Below, piece by piece: positions 16,958-24,230 of a stretch of DNA of 44,584 nt. Position numbers and translations under genes: made by a program. The stretch is from Spartobacteria bacterium UBA5019 (GTDB lineage Bacteria > Verrucomicrobiota > Verrucomicrobiia > Chthoniobacterales > Terrimicrobiaceae). The DNA lies in contig DGXZ01000023.1 in assembly GCA_002396485.1 (NCBI GenBank), forward strand, positions 1-44,584. Direction: 5' to 3'. The notes beneath the pieces were generated by a model. It was not told the origin of the DNA, ran no database searches, and worked only from the letters and a program-made list of their open reading frames with translations. Numbering within the stretch: position 1 is the stretch's first letter; each line of letters starts with the position of its first letter.

Positions 16958-17302
16958 ATGCAGCGATATTCGAGCATGGCAAAAAAACAGTCTCGAGAGG
17001 CACTGGAGCAGATTGCAGCGCGATTCCGGGCGCTTTCGGAGCCGACGCGTCTGGCGATTGTGCAGGAACTCAAGTCCGGTGAACGGTCTGTCGGCGAACT
17101 TGTGGAGGCCATCGGCCTCTCTCAGGCAAATGTGTCGAAGCAACTCTCGGTGCTGCGCGATGCAGGATTCCTCAGGCGCGAGCAACGAGGCACGAGCGCT
17201 GTTTACTCTGTCAGCGATCCTCTGGTAATGGACCTGTGCAAGCTCATGTGTGACGGAATGAACCGGCGGGCCCGCGATGTGGCGCAGGCTTTCACGATCT
17301 AA
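16958..17302 (+). CDS. ArsR-family regulator of a sulfur module
   Basis: A 114-residue winged-helix repressor: FRALSEPTRLAIVQEL, then recognition helix LSQANVSKQLSVLRDAG and the beta-wing REQRGTSAVYSV. There are only two cysteines, Cys94 and Cys98 (CKLMC) in the last helix. The BigR/SqrR persulfide sensors use one Cys in the second helix and one near the C-terminus; the first is missing here. Its neighbour on the opposite strand is a CstB-like persulfide dioxygenase, so regulation of that operon is likely. An in-frame ATG at 16976 (MAKKQSRE) is an equally plausible start. The stop is 10 bases from the end of the convergent gene. Confidence 0.85.
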   Translation: MQRYSSMAKKQSREALEQIAARFRALSEPTRLAIVQELKSGERSVGELVEAIGLSQANVSKQLSVLRDAGFLRREQRGTSAVYSVSDPLVMDLCKLMCDGMNRRARDVAQAFTI

Positions 17303-17312
17303 TCACGTCCTC

Positions 17313-18746
17313 TTATCGAGACGCTCCGTCCGTGAGAATACCAAGCGGAGCATTTTCAAATTTGTCCGCCACGCAGGTGACATCGTAACCATTCCGCGCA
17401 AGGAAGGCGCTGGCACCTGTGGCGCGGTGACCCGTTTGGCAGTTGACCAAAAGCGGAACCCTTGGAACCTCCGCAAGGCGCGGGCGAAGACGTGTGTGGG
17501 CGAGGTTGTGGGCGTTTCGAATATGTCCACCTGCGAATTCGGTGGCCTTCCTCACATCCAACGCGAAAACGTCACCATTTCCACCCAGTAAGGCCGGCAC
17601 GGCCTGGAAATCCACGGACTGGAATTTTGTCATCAGCTCGAGAGGAGCATCGGCAATGGCAGCAGCAGGAATAAATCCCGCGATGCGGTCGAAACCGATT
17701 CTGACAAGTTGGCGAACGCAGTCCTGCGCGGCAACGGTATCTGCCGCAACAATCAGAATCTCCTGCTCGGGCGCAAGGAAGCTGCCTGCGAAGTCCGAGA
17801 ATTTATCAGGCGGGGTGAATAGGCTGCCACGAAGGTGCCCTTTGAGAAATTCGGAGCGTGACCGCGTGTCGAGAACCACAAAGCCGGTCTCGCTGAGGCG
17901 GGGGAGAACTTCATCGAGGCTCAGTAAACGAGCCACAGGAAGACCTCCCATAACAGCAGGGCCGACTTTGTTCACATGCTTCATATTGGCGAAGTAGGCG
18001 GGCGGTTCGGGTTGTCCACTCAGGATGAAATTCACAAACGCCTCCTCGCTCTCATTAAGGGCCAGCTTGAGCGCCGGGTTGAATTTTTCCTCGTAGCCAA
18101 AAGTCGAATTGGGAATGGAGCCGAGGGCCTTTCCACAGGCGCTGCCGGCACCGTGGGCAGGCAAAACCTGAAGATGGCAGGGCAACTCGGACACCTTGCG
18201 AAGGCTTTTGTAGAGGGACCGCGCGCCCTGCTCCTGGGTGCCTTCAAGTCCGGCAGCCTGCTCGAGAAGATCCGGGCGGCCGGCGTCTCCCACGAAAAGA
18301 AAGTCGCCGCTGAGCATGGCGATTGGCTCGTTCGCACCGCCGCCGTGGTCGGTGACCAGATAAACCATGTGCTCCGGCGTGTGACCGGGGGTATGCACGG
18401 CTTGCAGCTCGATATTTCCGATTTTGAAGGAGTCGCCATCGTGGAGCGGATGGTAACCGGGCAGGACTTTTGCCCACTCGCTCTGCCAGTCAGTCCCACC
18501 CTCTGCGGAAAGGTAGAGTTTGATGGATGGATCGGCCGCTGCGAATTCCCGCGCTCCACTGACAAAATCCGCGTGGATATGGGTCTCGGCGACGGCCGTG
18601 ATTTTCAGCCCCTCGTGTTTGGCGATTTCCTGATAGCGGTCGATATCCCGCTCGGGATCGACGACGACGGCTTCACCGGTTCTTTGGCAGCCGATGAGGT
18701 AGGAATATTGCGCCAAGGCGGGGTCGGAGATTTGCTTGAGAAACAT
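17313..18746 (-). CDS. CstB-like persulfide dioxygenase/rhodanese fusion
   Basis: A 477-residue, three-domain enzyme. Residues 1-250 form a metallo-beta-lactamase fold with HIHAD (His56, His58, Asp60), HTPGHTPEH and a GDFLFVGDAGRPDL segment, as in ETHE1-type persulfide dioxygenases. Next comes a rhodanese-like domain (about 270-370) whose active-site position lacks Cys (IVAADTVAAQD), then a rhodanese domain with the active Cys436 in VNCQTGHRATG. The order dioxygenase, pseudo-rhodanese, rhodanese is that of CstB of Staphylococcus aureus, which oxidises low-molecular-weight persulfides to thiosulfate. It works in the cytoplasm and protects from sulfide stress. The upstream rhodanese-DUF2892 gene is probably in the same transcript. 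Confidence 0.88.
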   Translation of the reverse strand: MFLKQISDPALAQYSYLIGCQRTGEAVVVDPERDIDRYQEIAKHEGLKITAVAETHIHADFVSGAREFAAADPSIKLYLSAEGGTDWQSEWAKVLPGYHPLHDGDSFKIGNIELQAVHTPGHTPEHMVYLVTDHGGGANEPIAMLSGDFLFVGDAGRPDLLEQAAGLEGTQEQGARSLYKSLRKVSELPCHLQVLPAHGAGSACGKALGSIPNSTFGYEEKFNPALKLALNESEEAFVNFILSGQPEPPAYFANMKHVNKVGPAVMGGLPVARLLSLDEVLPRLSETGFVVLDTRSRSEFLKGHLRGSLFTPPDKFSDFAGSFLAPEQEILIVAADTVAAQDCVRQLVRIGFDRIAGFIPAAAIADAPLELMTKFQSVDFQAVPALLGGNGDVFALDVRKATEFAGGHIRNAHNLAHTRLRPRLAEVPRVPLLVNCQTGHRATGASAFLARNGYDVTCVADKFENAPLGILTDGASR

Positions 18747-18767
18747 GATTCTGGTTTTCTGGATTTG

Positions 18768-19313
18768 TTATTTGGAACTCCACGATGAGCCTTGATTCCA
18801 TGGCATGCGGGCGATGAGCATTCCCATGCCGCACCAATCCGTGGCTCCAGCAAAAATCAAACCCGCGCCGACAAATCCCGAAAGCCAGATGAACGCCGGA
18901 TTGACAAATTGGGAGAGGAGCACACCGGAGAGAACGAGACAGCCGGCTGCGATGCGCACCTGGCGCTCCAGAGAGATGACACGGGACGACCCTCGATTCA
19001 CCGGAAGCCCGGCTGCTGCCCATGCTGATGTGCCACCTTCGACCACGCAGCATTTTTCAAATCCCGACTGCTCCAGCCTGGCGGCGGCTTGTTTTGCCCG
19101 CCCGCCGGATTGGCAGAGGATGTAAAGCGGCTTGGTTTTCGAAAAGCCGCCCGAGGCCTCGAGCTGTGCAGTATCCAGCCGATCGAGTGGAATCAAGTGT
19201 ACTCCTGGCACATGAATTTGGCTGTGCTCGGCCGGTGTGCGCACATCGAGGAGCTGCGCAGCGGAGTCTGATTCAAGGATAGATTGGAGTTCGGTTGGTT
19301 TGATAATTGTCAT
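18768..19313 (-). CDS. Rhodanese-DUF2892 (YgaP-like) membrane sulfurtransferase
   Basis: A 181-residue protein. Residues 1-110 are a rhodanese domain with LLDVRTPAEH and the active loop LCQSGGRAKQ (Cys67). The C-terminal part (about 120-175) has two hydrophobic helices with the DUF2892 pattern (QVRIAAGCLVLSG; NPAFIWLSGFVGAGLIFAG), as in E. coli YgaP, an inner-membrane rhodanese. The start is the ATG at 19313; the open frame extends far upstream on the same strand, but that part is antisense to pyruvate kinase and is not part of the protein. The gene lies 21 bases before the CstB-like gene in the same direction. It probably handles sulfane sulfur at the membrane. Confidence 0.88.
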   Translation of the reverse strand: MTIIKPTELQSILESDSAAQLLDVRTPAEHSQIHVPGVHLIPLDRLDTAQLEASGGFSKTKPLYILCQSGGRAKQAAARLEQSGFEKCCVVEGGTSAWAAAGLPVNRGSSRVISLERQVRIAAGCLVLSGVLLSQFVNPAFIWLSGFVGAGLIFAGATDWCGMGMLIARMPWNQGSSWSSK

Positions 19314-19339
19314 AAGTGAGTGTCGTGTTCTATTTATGT

Positions 19340-19355
19340 ATCGACATATATCGAT
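19340..19355. promoter_or_regulatory. Palindrome upstream of the sulfur operon, candidate ArsR site
   Basis: ATCGACATATATCGAT has 5-base inverted arms (ATCGA, TCGAT) around CATATA, 26 bases before the rhodanese-DUF2892 start on the minus strand, in an AT-rich gap also facing the pyruvate kinase gene. It is the best candidate operator for the neighbouring ArsR-type regulator. It does not match the repeat at 16794-16817. Confidence 0.4.
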
Positions 19356-19421
19356 CAATGCAATTTGTTTTTTTACTAATTGAAATCTTGCCAGTTGGGC
19401 CACCGGGTTTTTGATAGGGAT

Positions 19422-20825
19422 ATGCGCAAGACCAAAATCATCTGCACACTGGGTCCGGCGTCCGGCTCGGAGGAAGTCATCAAGGGGCTGCTTGAAGCCG
19501 GAGCGAATATTTTTCGTTTGAACATGAGCCACGCGACCCACGATTGGGTGCGCGAGGTTGTGAAAAAAATCCGGCGTCTTGCGGCGGACCTGAACCTGAA
19601 CTGCGGCATTCTGCTGGACACACAGGGGCCGGCGATCCGGACGGGCGACCTGCCAACGAAATTGAATCTGAAGCCGGGGGATATTTTTGAATTCACTGTC
19701 CGGGGTGCGCGCAGCGAGGAGAATTATTCGGTGGATGTGAACTACGACGGCCTCGTGAACGACATCCATGAAGGAGATACCGTACTGGTGGACAACGGAG
19801 TCATTCACATGAAGGTGCTGGAAAAAAACGAGCACCGCATCCGTTGCGAGGTTCTCACAGAGGGCTCCATGGGCTCGCGGCGCCACATCAACCTGCCGGG
19901 AGTGAAAGTCGGCCTCCCTCCGCTCACGGAGAAAGATCATGCAGATATCAGCCTCGGAGTGGAGGTGGGTGTCGATTTTGTGGCTCTGAGTTTTTGCCGT
20001 GAGGCATCGGATATTCTCGAACTCAAGCGGGTCTTGAAGCAACTGGGCAGCAACGCGCGCACGATCGCCAAGATCGAGGACCAGAATGCGGTGAAGTTTA
20101 TCAAAGACATTATTCTGGCATCCGACGCGATCATGATTGCGCGCGGGGATCTCGGCATCGAATGCAAGATGGAGGAATTGCCGATTATTCAGCGCCGGAT
20201 CATCAAGAAGTGCATCCAGATTGGAAAACCGGTCATCGTGGCCACCCACATGCTGGAAAGCATGATCGAAAATCCCGTGCCGACACGCGCGGAGATCACT
20301 GATGTGGCCAATGCAGTTTTTGAGCAGGCCGATGCAGTTATGCTGAGTGGCGAGACAGCGGCGGGCAAATATCCCGTCGAGTGCGTGAAGGTGCTCGACC
20401 GCGTGGCGCGCCGCATCGCCCAAAGCGGTGGCGCCGGATATGCGGCGGAGGCGATTTTGGAAACACAGCGCCAGAAAACCATCCGTGCGGCCGTCACCCT
20501 CGCAAACTCCCTCGAAAATGCGCGCCTTGCGGTTTTTACCCGGGAAGGCGACATGGCGAACAACACCAGCCACCTGCGTCCGGAGCGGGCGCCGATCTTC
20601 GCCTTCTCGCCTCGGGAGGAAACAGTCCGCCACCTGACGTTGAACTGGAACACGCACGCTCTGCGTTTGGGTTTTCACACCGATGCCGAGGAAACCTTCG
20701 CCGCAGCAGAGGAGGAGTTGATCAAGCGGGGGCTGGTGGCTTCGGGGGATAAAATCATCGCCCTGCGCGAGCTGGTCGAAGGCGAGGAGCACTTTGAATC
20801 CATCCAGATTCGCACTGTGCCGTAA
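19422..20825 (+). CDS. pyk: Pyruvate kinase
   Basis: A 467-residue enzyme of glycolysis, transferring phosphate from phosphoenolpyruvate to ADP. It starts MRKTKIICTLGPASG, and has the active-site segments RLNMSHATH, the catalytic Lys in TIAKIEDQNAV, MIARGDLGIE (Mg-binding) and MLSGETAAGKYPVE. The motif normally read as ATQMLESM is ATHMLESM here. Length is normal, and the C-terminal domain is complete but short, ending in an SDG-like segment (ALRELVEGEEHFESIQI). TAGGGA precedes the ATG by a few bases. Its promoter region is shared with the divergent sulfur operon. Confidence 0.95.
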   Translation: MRKTKIICTLGPASGSEEVIKGLLEAGANIFRLNMSHATHDWVREVVKKIRRLAADLNLNCGILLDTQGPAIRTGDLPTKLNLKPGDIFEFTVRGARSEENYSVDVNYDGLVNDIHEGDTVLVDNGVIHMKVLEKNEHRIRCEVLTEGSMGSRRHINLPGVKVGLPPLTEKDHADISLGVEVGVDFVALSFCREASDILELKRVLKQLGSNARTIAKIEDQNAVKFIKDIILASDAIMIARGDLGIECKMEELPIIQRRIIKKCIQIGKPVIVATHMLESMIENPVPTRAEITDVANAVFEQADAVMLSGETAAGKYPVECVKVLDRVARRIAQSGGAGYAAEAILETQRQKTIRAAVTLANSLENARLAVFTREGDMANNTSHLRPERAPIFAFSPREETVRHLTLNWNTHALRLGFHTDAEETFAAAEEELIKRGLVASGDKIIALRELVEGEEHFESIQIRTVP

Positions 20826-20881
20826 TGAGGCGGGTGGTTCCCCCCGCTTGCCAGCGGATGGACTGCCTGCTTTCTTTGGGC

Positions 20882-21820
20882 ATGCAAACAAGTGTGCCAG
20901 AGATTTTTTCCGCTGAGGATTTCATTTCAAATCCTGGGAAGTTTGCAGACTTCGAGCCGCCAGTGAGGCTTGCTGTGATAGGAGATCCGGTGGCGCATTC
21001 CAGATCCCCCGGCTTCCATAATGCAGCGCTGCGTTTTTGCGGCATCCGGGCGCAGTATGGTCGGCTTCATGTCCCACCCGAGCGTTTTGCTGAAGTTCTA
21101 CACACTTTACCGGCTGCGGGATTTCTGGGTGCAAATGTCACAATTCCCCACAAAGGGGCAGCCTTGGCCGGGGTTGATGAAGCTGATGCCTACGCGCACG
21201 CTTCGGGGAGCGTAAACACGATTGTGGTGAACGGCGAAAAGCTCATCGGCTTCAACACCGACGGTCCTGGCCTGGTGCGGGCGATCCGCGAGGAATTCAG
21301 CGTTGATTTGCGCGACCTGCGTGTGGTCTTGCTGGGTGCGGGCGGCGGAGCTGGACGCGCCATCGCCGTTCAATGTGCCATGGAACGCTGCGAGCGGCTG
21401 GTGCTGGTGAACCGCACCTTGGAAAAAATCCGCCCGCTGGCTGACGAATTGACTCCATTTTTTCAGAGCGAGAAGCTGAGCGGCCCGGCGGAGCGCATTG
21501 TAGCGATCCCGTTCGACGACGACGCCCTGCGGCGCGAGTTGGAAAATGCCGACATTCTCATCAATGCGACTTCGCTCGGGATGAAACGCACGGACCCCCC
21601 GGCGATTTCGCCGGCTTTGCTAACCGCGAATCTCCTCGTTTACGACACCGTTTATGCAGGCGGAACATCGCGACTGCTCGAAGATGCGGCTGCAGCAGGC
21701 GCACGCTGCGCCAACGGCCTGGGCATGCTTCTCCACCAGGGCGCACTCTCCTTTGAAATCTGGTTCAACCGCGCCGCGCCCCTTGAGGAAATGCGCCGCG
21801 CCCTCCACTCCGGCTTATGA
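20882..21820 (+). CDS. aroE: Shikimate dehydrogenase
   Basis: A 312-residue NADPH-dependent enzyme reducing 3-dehydroshikimate to shikimate. It has the substrate motif HSRSPGFHNAA, the catalytic Lys in NVTIPHKGAA, the catalytic Asp in GFNTDGPG, the Rossmann motif LLGAGGGAGRA and NATSLGM. The N-terminus has about 25 extra residues (SAEDFISNPGKFADFEPP) before the first strand, longer than the usual 270-residue AroE. ATG 20882 was preferred; an ATG at 20825, touching the pyk stop, would add 19 unconserved residues. aroC and aroD are elsewhere in the window, so the pathway is scattered. It overlaps the next small gene by 4 bases. Confidence 0.93.
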   Translation: MQTSVPEIFSAEDFISNPGKFADFEPPVRLAVIGDPVAHSRSPGFHNAALRFCGIRAQYGRLHVPPERFAEVLHTLPAAGFLGANVTIPHKGAALAGVDEADAYAHASGSVNTIVVNGEKLIGFNTDGPGLVRAIREEFSVDLRDLRVVLLGAGGGAGRAIAVQCAMERCERLVLVNRTLEKIRPLADELTPFFQSEKLSGPAERIVAIPFDDDALRRELENADILINATSLGMKRTDPPAISPALLTANLLVYDTVYAGGTSRLLEDAAAAGARCANGLGMLLHQGALSFEIWFNRAAPLEEMRRALHSGL

Positions 21821-22122
21821 TTCTTTCCATCGCACTCACTCAATTCGTCTTCATTTCGCTCGGCATACTCTCAGTCAATGTGCTGCTCAAAGCGGCCGGC
21901 TATGCCACGAATGTCGCGGAGACATTTCCCGCCTTTTCCGTATGGATGGCCACCCAAAGCCTGTGGCTTTTTGCCATGCCGCTGGCATGGGTAGCTTTTG
22001 CCGCCCTGTGTCTGCATGTCAGCAAGGGGCCGTTCTCTGAAATGACTGCCCGTGTGACTGGCGTGGTCCTCGCTGTGGCAATTTTTGCCGCCTACTTCAC
22101 AGCGGCCTTCCTGCTATTTTAG
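21817..22122 (+). CDS. Small three-helix membrane protein
   Basis: A 101-residue protein with about three hydrophobic helices (residues 2-25, 45-68 and 80-101) and no polar domain. Its ATG overlaps the aroE stop (ATGA), which supports real, coupled translation. I do not recognise a family. The size and helix count recall small EamA/EmrE-like or DUF-type membrane proteins, but no signature residue, such as the Glu of small multidrug pumps, is in place. The function is unknown. Confidence 0.65.
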   Translation: MILSIALTQFVFISLGILSVNVLLKAAGYATNVAETFPAFSVWMATQSLWLFAMPLAWVAFAALCLHVSKGPFSEMTARVTGVVLAVAIFAAYFTAAFLLF

Positions 22123-22240
22123 CGTACGAGGTAGAAAAAATCGGCTTCTGTAGGCGACAAGGACGATTTCAGCAGGGAGGAAGAAATTTTTTGAACACTG
22201 GCATCATACATGCTGTCAAATACGGCAAATAGAAACTGCC

Positions 22241-22429
22241 ATGAAAAACATCTATAAAAAAATCAACCGCACCAAATACTCCCTCGGCGAACTGATCTCC
22301 ATCGTGGGATCGTGCGCCCGCAACAGTCGTGAGACGATCGCCGCCATGGTCGATCTCCTGGACAGTGGTCGCGTGGTAATCCGCGAAAACGGACGCGCCC
22401 GCCGCGTTCGGGTTCAGCACGCGAGATAG
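22241..22429 (+). CDS. Small basic protein of unknown function
   Basis: A 62-residue, strongly basic protein: an N-terminal Lys/Arg stretch (MKNIYKKINRTKYSLGEL), a middle that could form two helices (ELISIVGSCARNSRETIAAM, then VDLLDSG), and an Arg-rich end (RVVIRENGRARRVRVQ). The pattern of helices followed by a beta-like basic wing could be a minimal DNA- or RNA-binding winged helix; this is inference. It stands alone, 118 bases after the small membrane gene and 134 bases before the ABC-like gene. No clear Shine-Dalgarno sequence is visible. Confidence 0.6.
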   Translation: MKNIYKKINRTKYSLGELISIVGSCARNSRETIAAMVDLLDSGRVVIRENGRARRVRVQHAR

Positions 22430-22563
22430 TTCTCCCCAAAGCTCCGGCGGACGTTTCCGCGCCTCACAGCGCGGTGCGTCCCCGGGCAGGAGGAAAAGCC
22501 CCGGCAGAGTGCTTTTCCGTATTGCTGACGTGACCTTTCCAGTGTCAATGTGCAGCAAGGTCC

Positions 22564-23223
22564 ATGAGCCCCCTCCGCTGCCAGAACATCACCTGCCGCC
22601 GCTCCACTACGAATGCCTCCAGGCACGGGGTGATTGAGGGTTTCTCGGCCTCTTTCGAGAGTGGAGACATCACGGGATTCTGTGGTTCAGATACCGCAGC
22701 CAAGGAGCTGCTGCTGAGTATTCTTGGCCTGATCGAAAGACCAGAAAGCGGGAGTCTTGTTTTATTCGATCAAGAGGTATCGGAAATGTCCGAGCGTAGT
22801 TCCGCAAAACTTCGGGATACATCGTTTGGATTTCTTTTCACCCATCCCCATTTGCTGCCATCCTTCACCGTGGCGGAAAACGTGGCTATGCCGTTTTTGC
22901 GAATTTGCGGGCAGCACGGAGTCCAGGAATCGACGCTCGCGGCGCTGGAGTTCGTTGGCATCCCCGAGTTGAATGCGGTTCCGGCCGGCGAACTTCATGA
23001 TTCCGTGCACTGGCGTGTCGCTTTTGCGAGGGCGATCGTGCACTCTCCGCCCGTGTTGATCGCCGTTTCTCCACCGAATCCCCTTTTGCTGCCCCTTGCC
23101 CGCCGTCTGGCGGACGAGCGTGGAACCACCGTGCTGTGGAACGGCAACAAAGCCGATGTGCTGCCGTTTTCTGACCATGTTGTCGAAATGACATCGCTGC
23201 TGGACCGCTCCAAAGCGCCATGA
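22564..23223 (+). CDS. Inactive-looking ABC ATPase homologue (LolD-like fold)
   Basis: A 219-residue protein that lines up from end to end with LolD/MacB-type ABC ATPases, for example HLLPSFTVAENVAMPFL (residues 96-112) and RVAFARAIVHSPPVLI (151-166). Every nucleotide-binding motif is altered. Walker A reads GFCGSDTAAKEL (38-49): Lys47 remains but two Gly and the Ser/Thr are lost. The Q-loop Gln is Thr93. The LSGGEQ signature reads LHDSVH (144-149). The Walker B Asp-Glu is Val168-Ser169. The H-loop His is Asn195. The frame is unbroken, so this is a retained protein and not simple decay. It is unlikely to hydrolyse ATP. Its stop overlaps the start of a squalene/phytoene synthase gene by 4 bases. 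No permease is nearby. Confidence 0.85.
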   Translation: MSPLRCQNITCRRSTTNASRHGVIEGFSASFESGDITGFCGSDTAAKELLLSILGLIERPESGSLVLFDQEVSEMSERSSAKLRDTSFGFLFTHPHLLPSFTVAENVAMPFLRICGQHGVQESTLAALEFVGIPELNAVPAGELHDSVHWRVAFARAIVHSPPVLIAVSPPNPLLLPLARRLADERGTTVLWNGNKADVLPFSDHVVEMTSLLDRSKAP

Positions 23224-24026
23224 AACCGCTGGAGCTTCTTCCCGCATCCAGCGCCAAGTCATCCAACCTGGCCTTTGCCCTTCGCTGCCTGCCTCGCGCG
23301 CGCCGGAGCGATGCCATGCTTTTTTACCGCTTCTGCCACACGGTGGATGACATCGCGGACCAACCCGGCCTCGCAGTTGGTGAAAAACACAAGCATCTTG
23401 AGGCATGGCTTGCCGCTGTGGAGAACGGACTCCCTCCGGATTTGGAGAGCCTTGTCGTTCGGCATTCCATCGACCGCTCACTTTTTGCCGAGATCGTCAA
23501 AGGCTGCGCCTCGGATATCGAGACGCGTCGATTCCAGAACCTTGCCGACTTGGAACTCTACTGCTGGCGTGTTGCCTGTGCGGTGGGATTGGTTTCGATA
23601 AAAATCTTCGGTTGCCAAGATCCCCAAAGCGAAACCTATGCCGTGCACCTTGGCCACGCCCTGCAACTCACAAATATCCTGCGCGACATCGGAGAGGATG
23701 CCGGCCAGGGCAGGGTTTATCTGCCGCAGGATGACCTTGCCCGCTTCGGCGTGAGCGAAGAGGAAATCCTCAATCGGCAAGATAGCGCTCGATTCAAAGC
23801 CCTCATGCGCCACGAGGCTGCGCAGGCGCGGGCACGCTTCGCGGCGGCGATTCCTCCACGGGCCGACTTCAATCGACTCCTGCCCGCGCGCATCATGAGC
23901 GCCGTTTACCAAAAAATCCTCGATCGTATGGAACGCGGAAATTTTCCCGTCCTTCAAAAGCGCATCTCTTTGAGCCCCCATGAAAAACTCACTGCCACGC
24001 TGGGCGCTTTTTTTAGGGGATTTTAA
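23220..24026 (+). CDS. Squalene/phytoene synthase family protein (HpnD-like)
   Basis: A 268-residue trans-isoprenyl diphosphate synthase that joins two prenyl diphosphates head to head. Both Asp-rich metal sites are present: DDIAD at 43-47 and NILRDIGEDAGQGRVYLP with Asp156 and Asp160. Size and motifs fit bacterial presqualene diphosphate synthase (HpnD) or phytoene synthase. No other hopanoid or carotenoid gene (HpnC, HpnE, SHC, CrtI) is in the window, so the product cannot be fixed. It is translationally coupled (4-base overlap) to the inactive-looking ABC ATPase homologue, an unusual partner. Confidence 0.88.
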   Translation: MKPLELLPASSAKSSNLAFALRCLPRARRSDAMLFYRFCHTVDDIADQPGLAVGEKHKHLEAWLAAVENGLPPDLESLVVRHSIDRSLFAEIVKGCASDIETRRFQNLADLELYCWRVACAVGLVSIKIFGCQDPQSETYAVHLGHALQLTNILRDIGEDAGQGRVYLPQDDLARFGVSEEEILNRQDSARFKALMRHEAAQARARFAAAIPPRADFNRLLPARIMSAVYQKILDRMERGNFPVLQKRISLSPHEKLTATLGAFFRGF

Positions 24027-24100
24027 AAAATCGTTACTCCTGAGGTCAGGCGGGCATCATTTTGAAAGAGTGACGCCAAGGACCGGAGGCAAGAGGAAAA

Positions 24101-24191
24101 TGGCGGTGAGGGAGGGATTCGAACCCTCGGTAGCCTTTTGGACTACGGCGCTTTAGCAAAGCGCTGCTTTCGACCACTCAGCCACCTCACC
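24101..24191 (-). tRNA. tRNA-Ser(GCT)
   Basis: A 91-base class II tRNA. The acceptor stem GGTGAGG pairs with CCTCACC, discriminator G is followed by an encoded CCA, and the anticodon loop TTGCTAA (GCT at 24155-24157) sits on a GCGCT/AGCGC stem. It has a long variable arm and a GTTCGAATC T-loop. It reads AGC/AGT codons. Confidence 0.96.
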
Positions 24192-24230
24192 CATTTGAGA
24201 ACGCAACTAAAACACCAAACTCTCTTCTGG

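Noticed and set aside
19314..20891. Upstream extension of the rhodanese-DUF2892 frame to over 700 codons
   Set aside because: The extra part is antisense to pyruvate kinase and low in protein-like signal; the real start is the ATG at 19313.
22564..23223. Frameshift as the cause of the lost ABC motifs
   Set aside because: Conserved ABC segments before, between and after all the altered motifs are in one continuous frame, so shifts cannot explain the changes.
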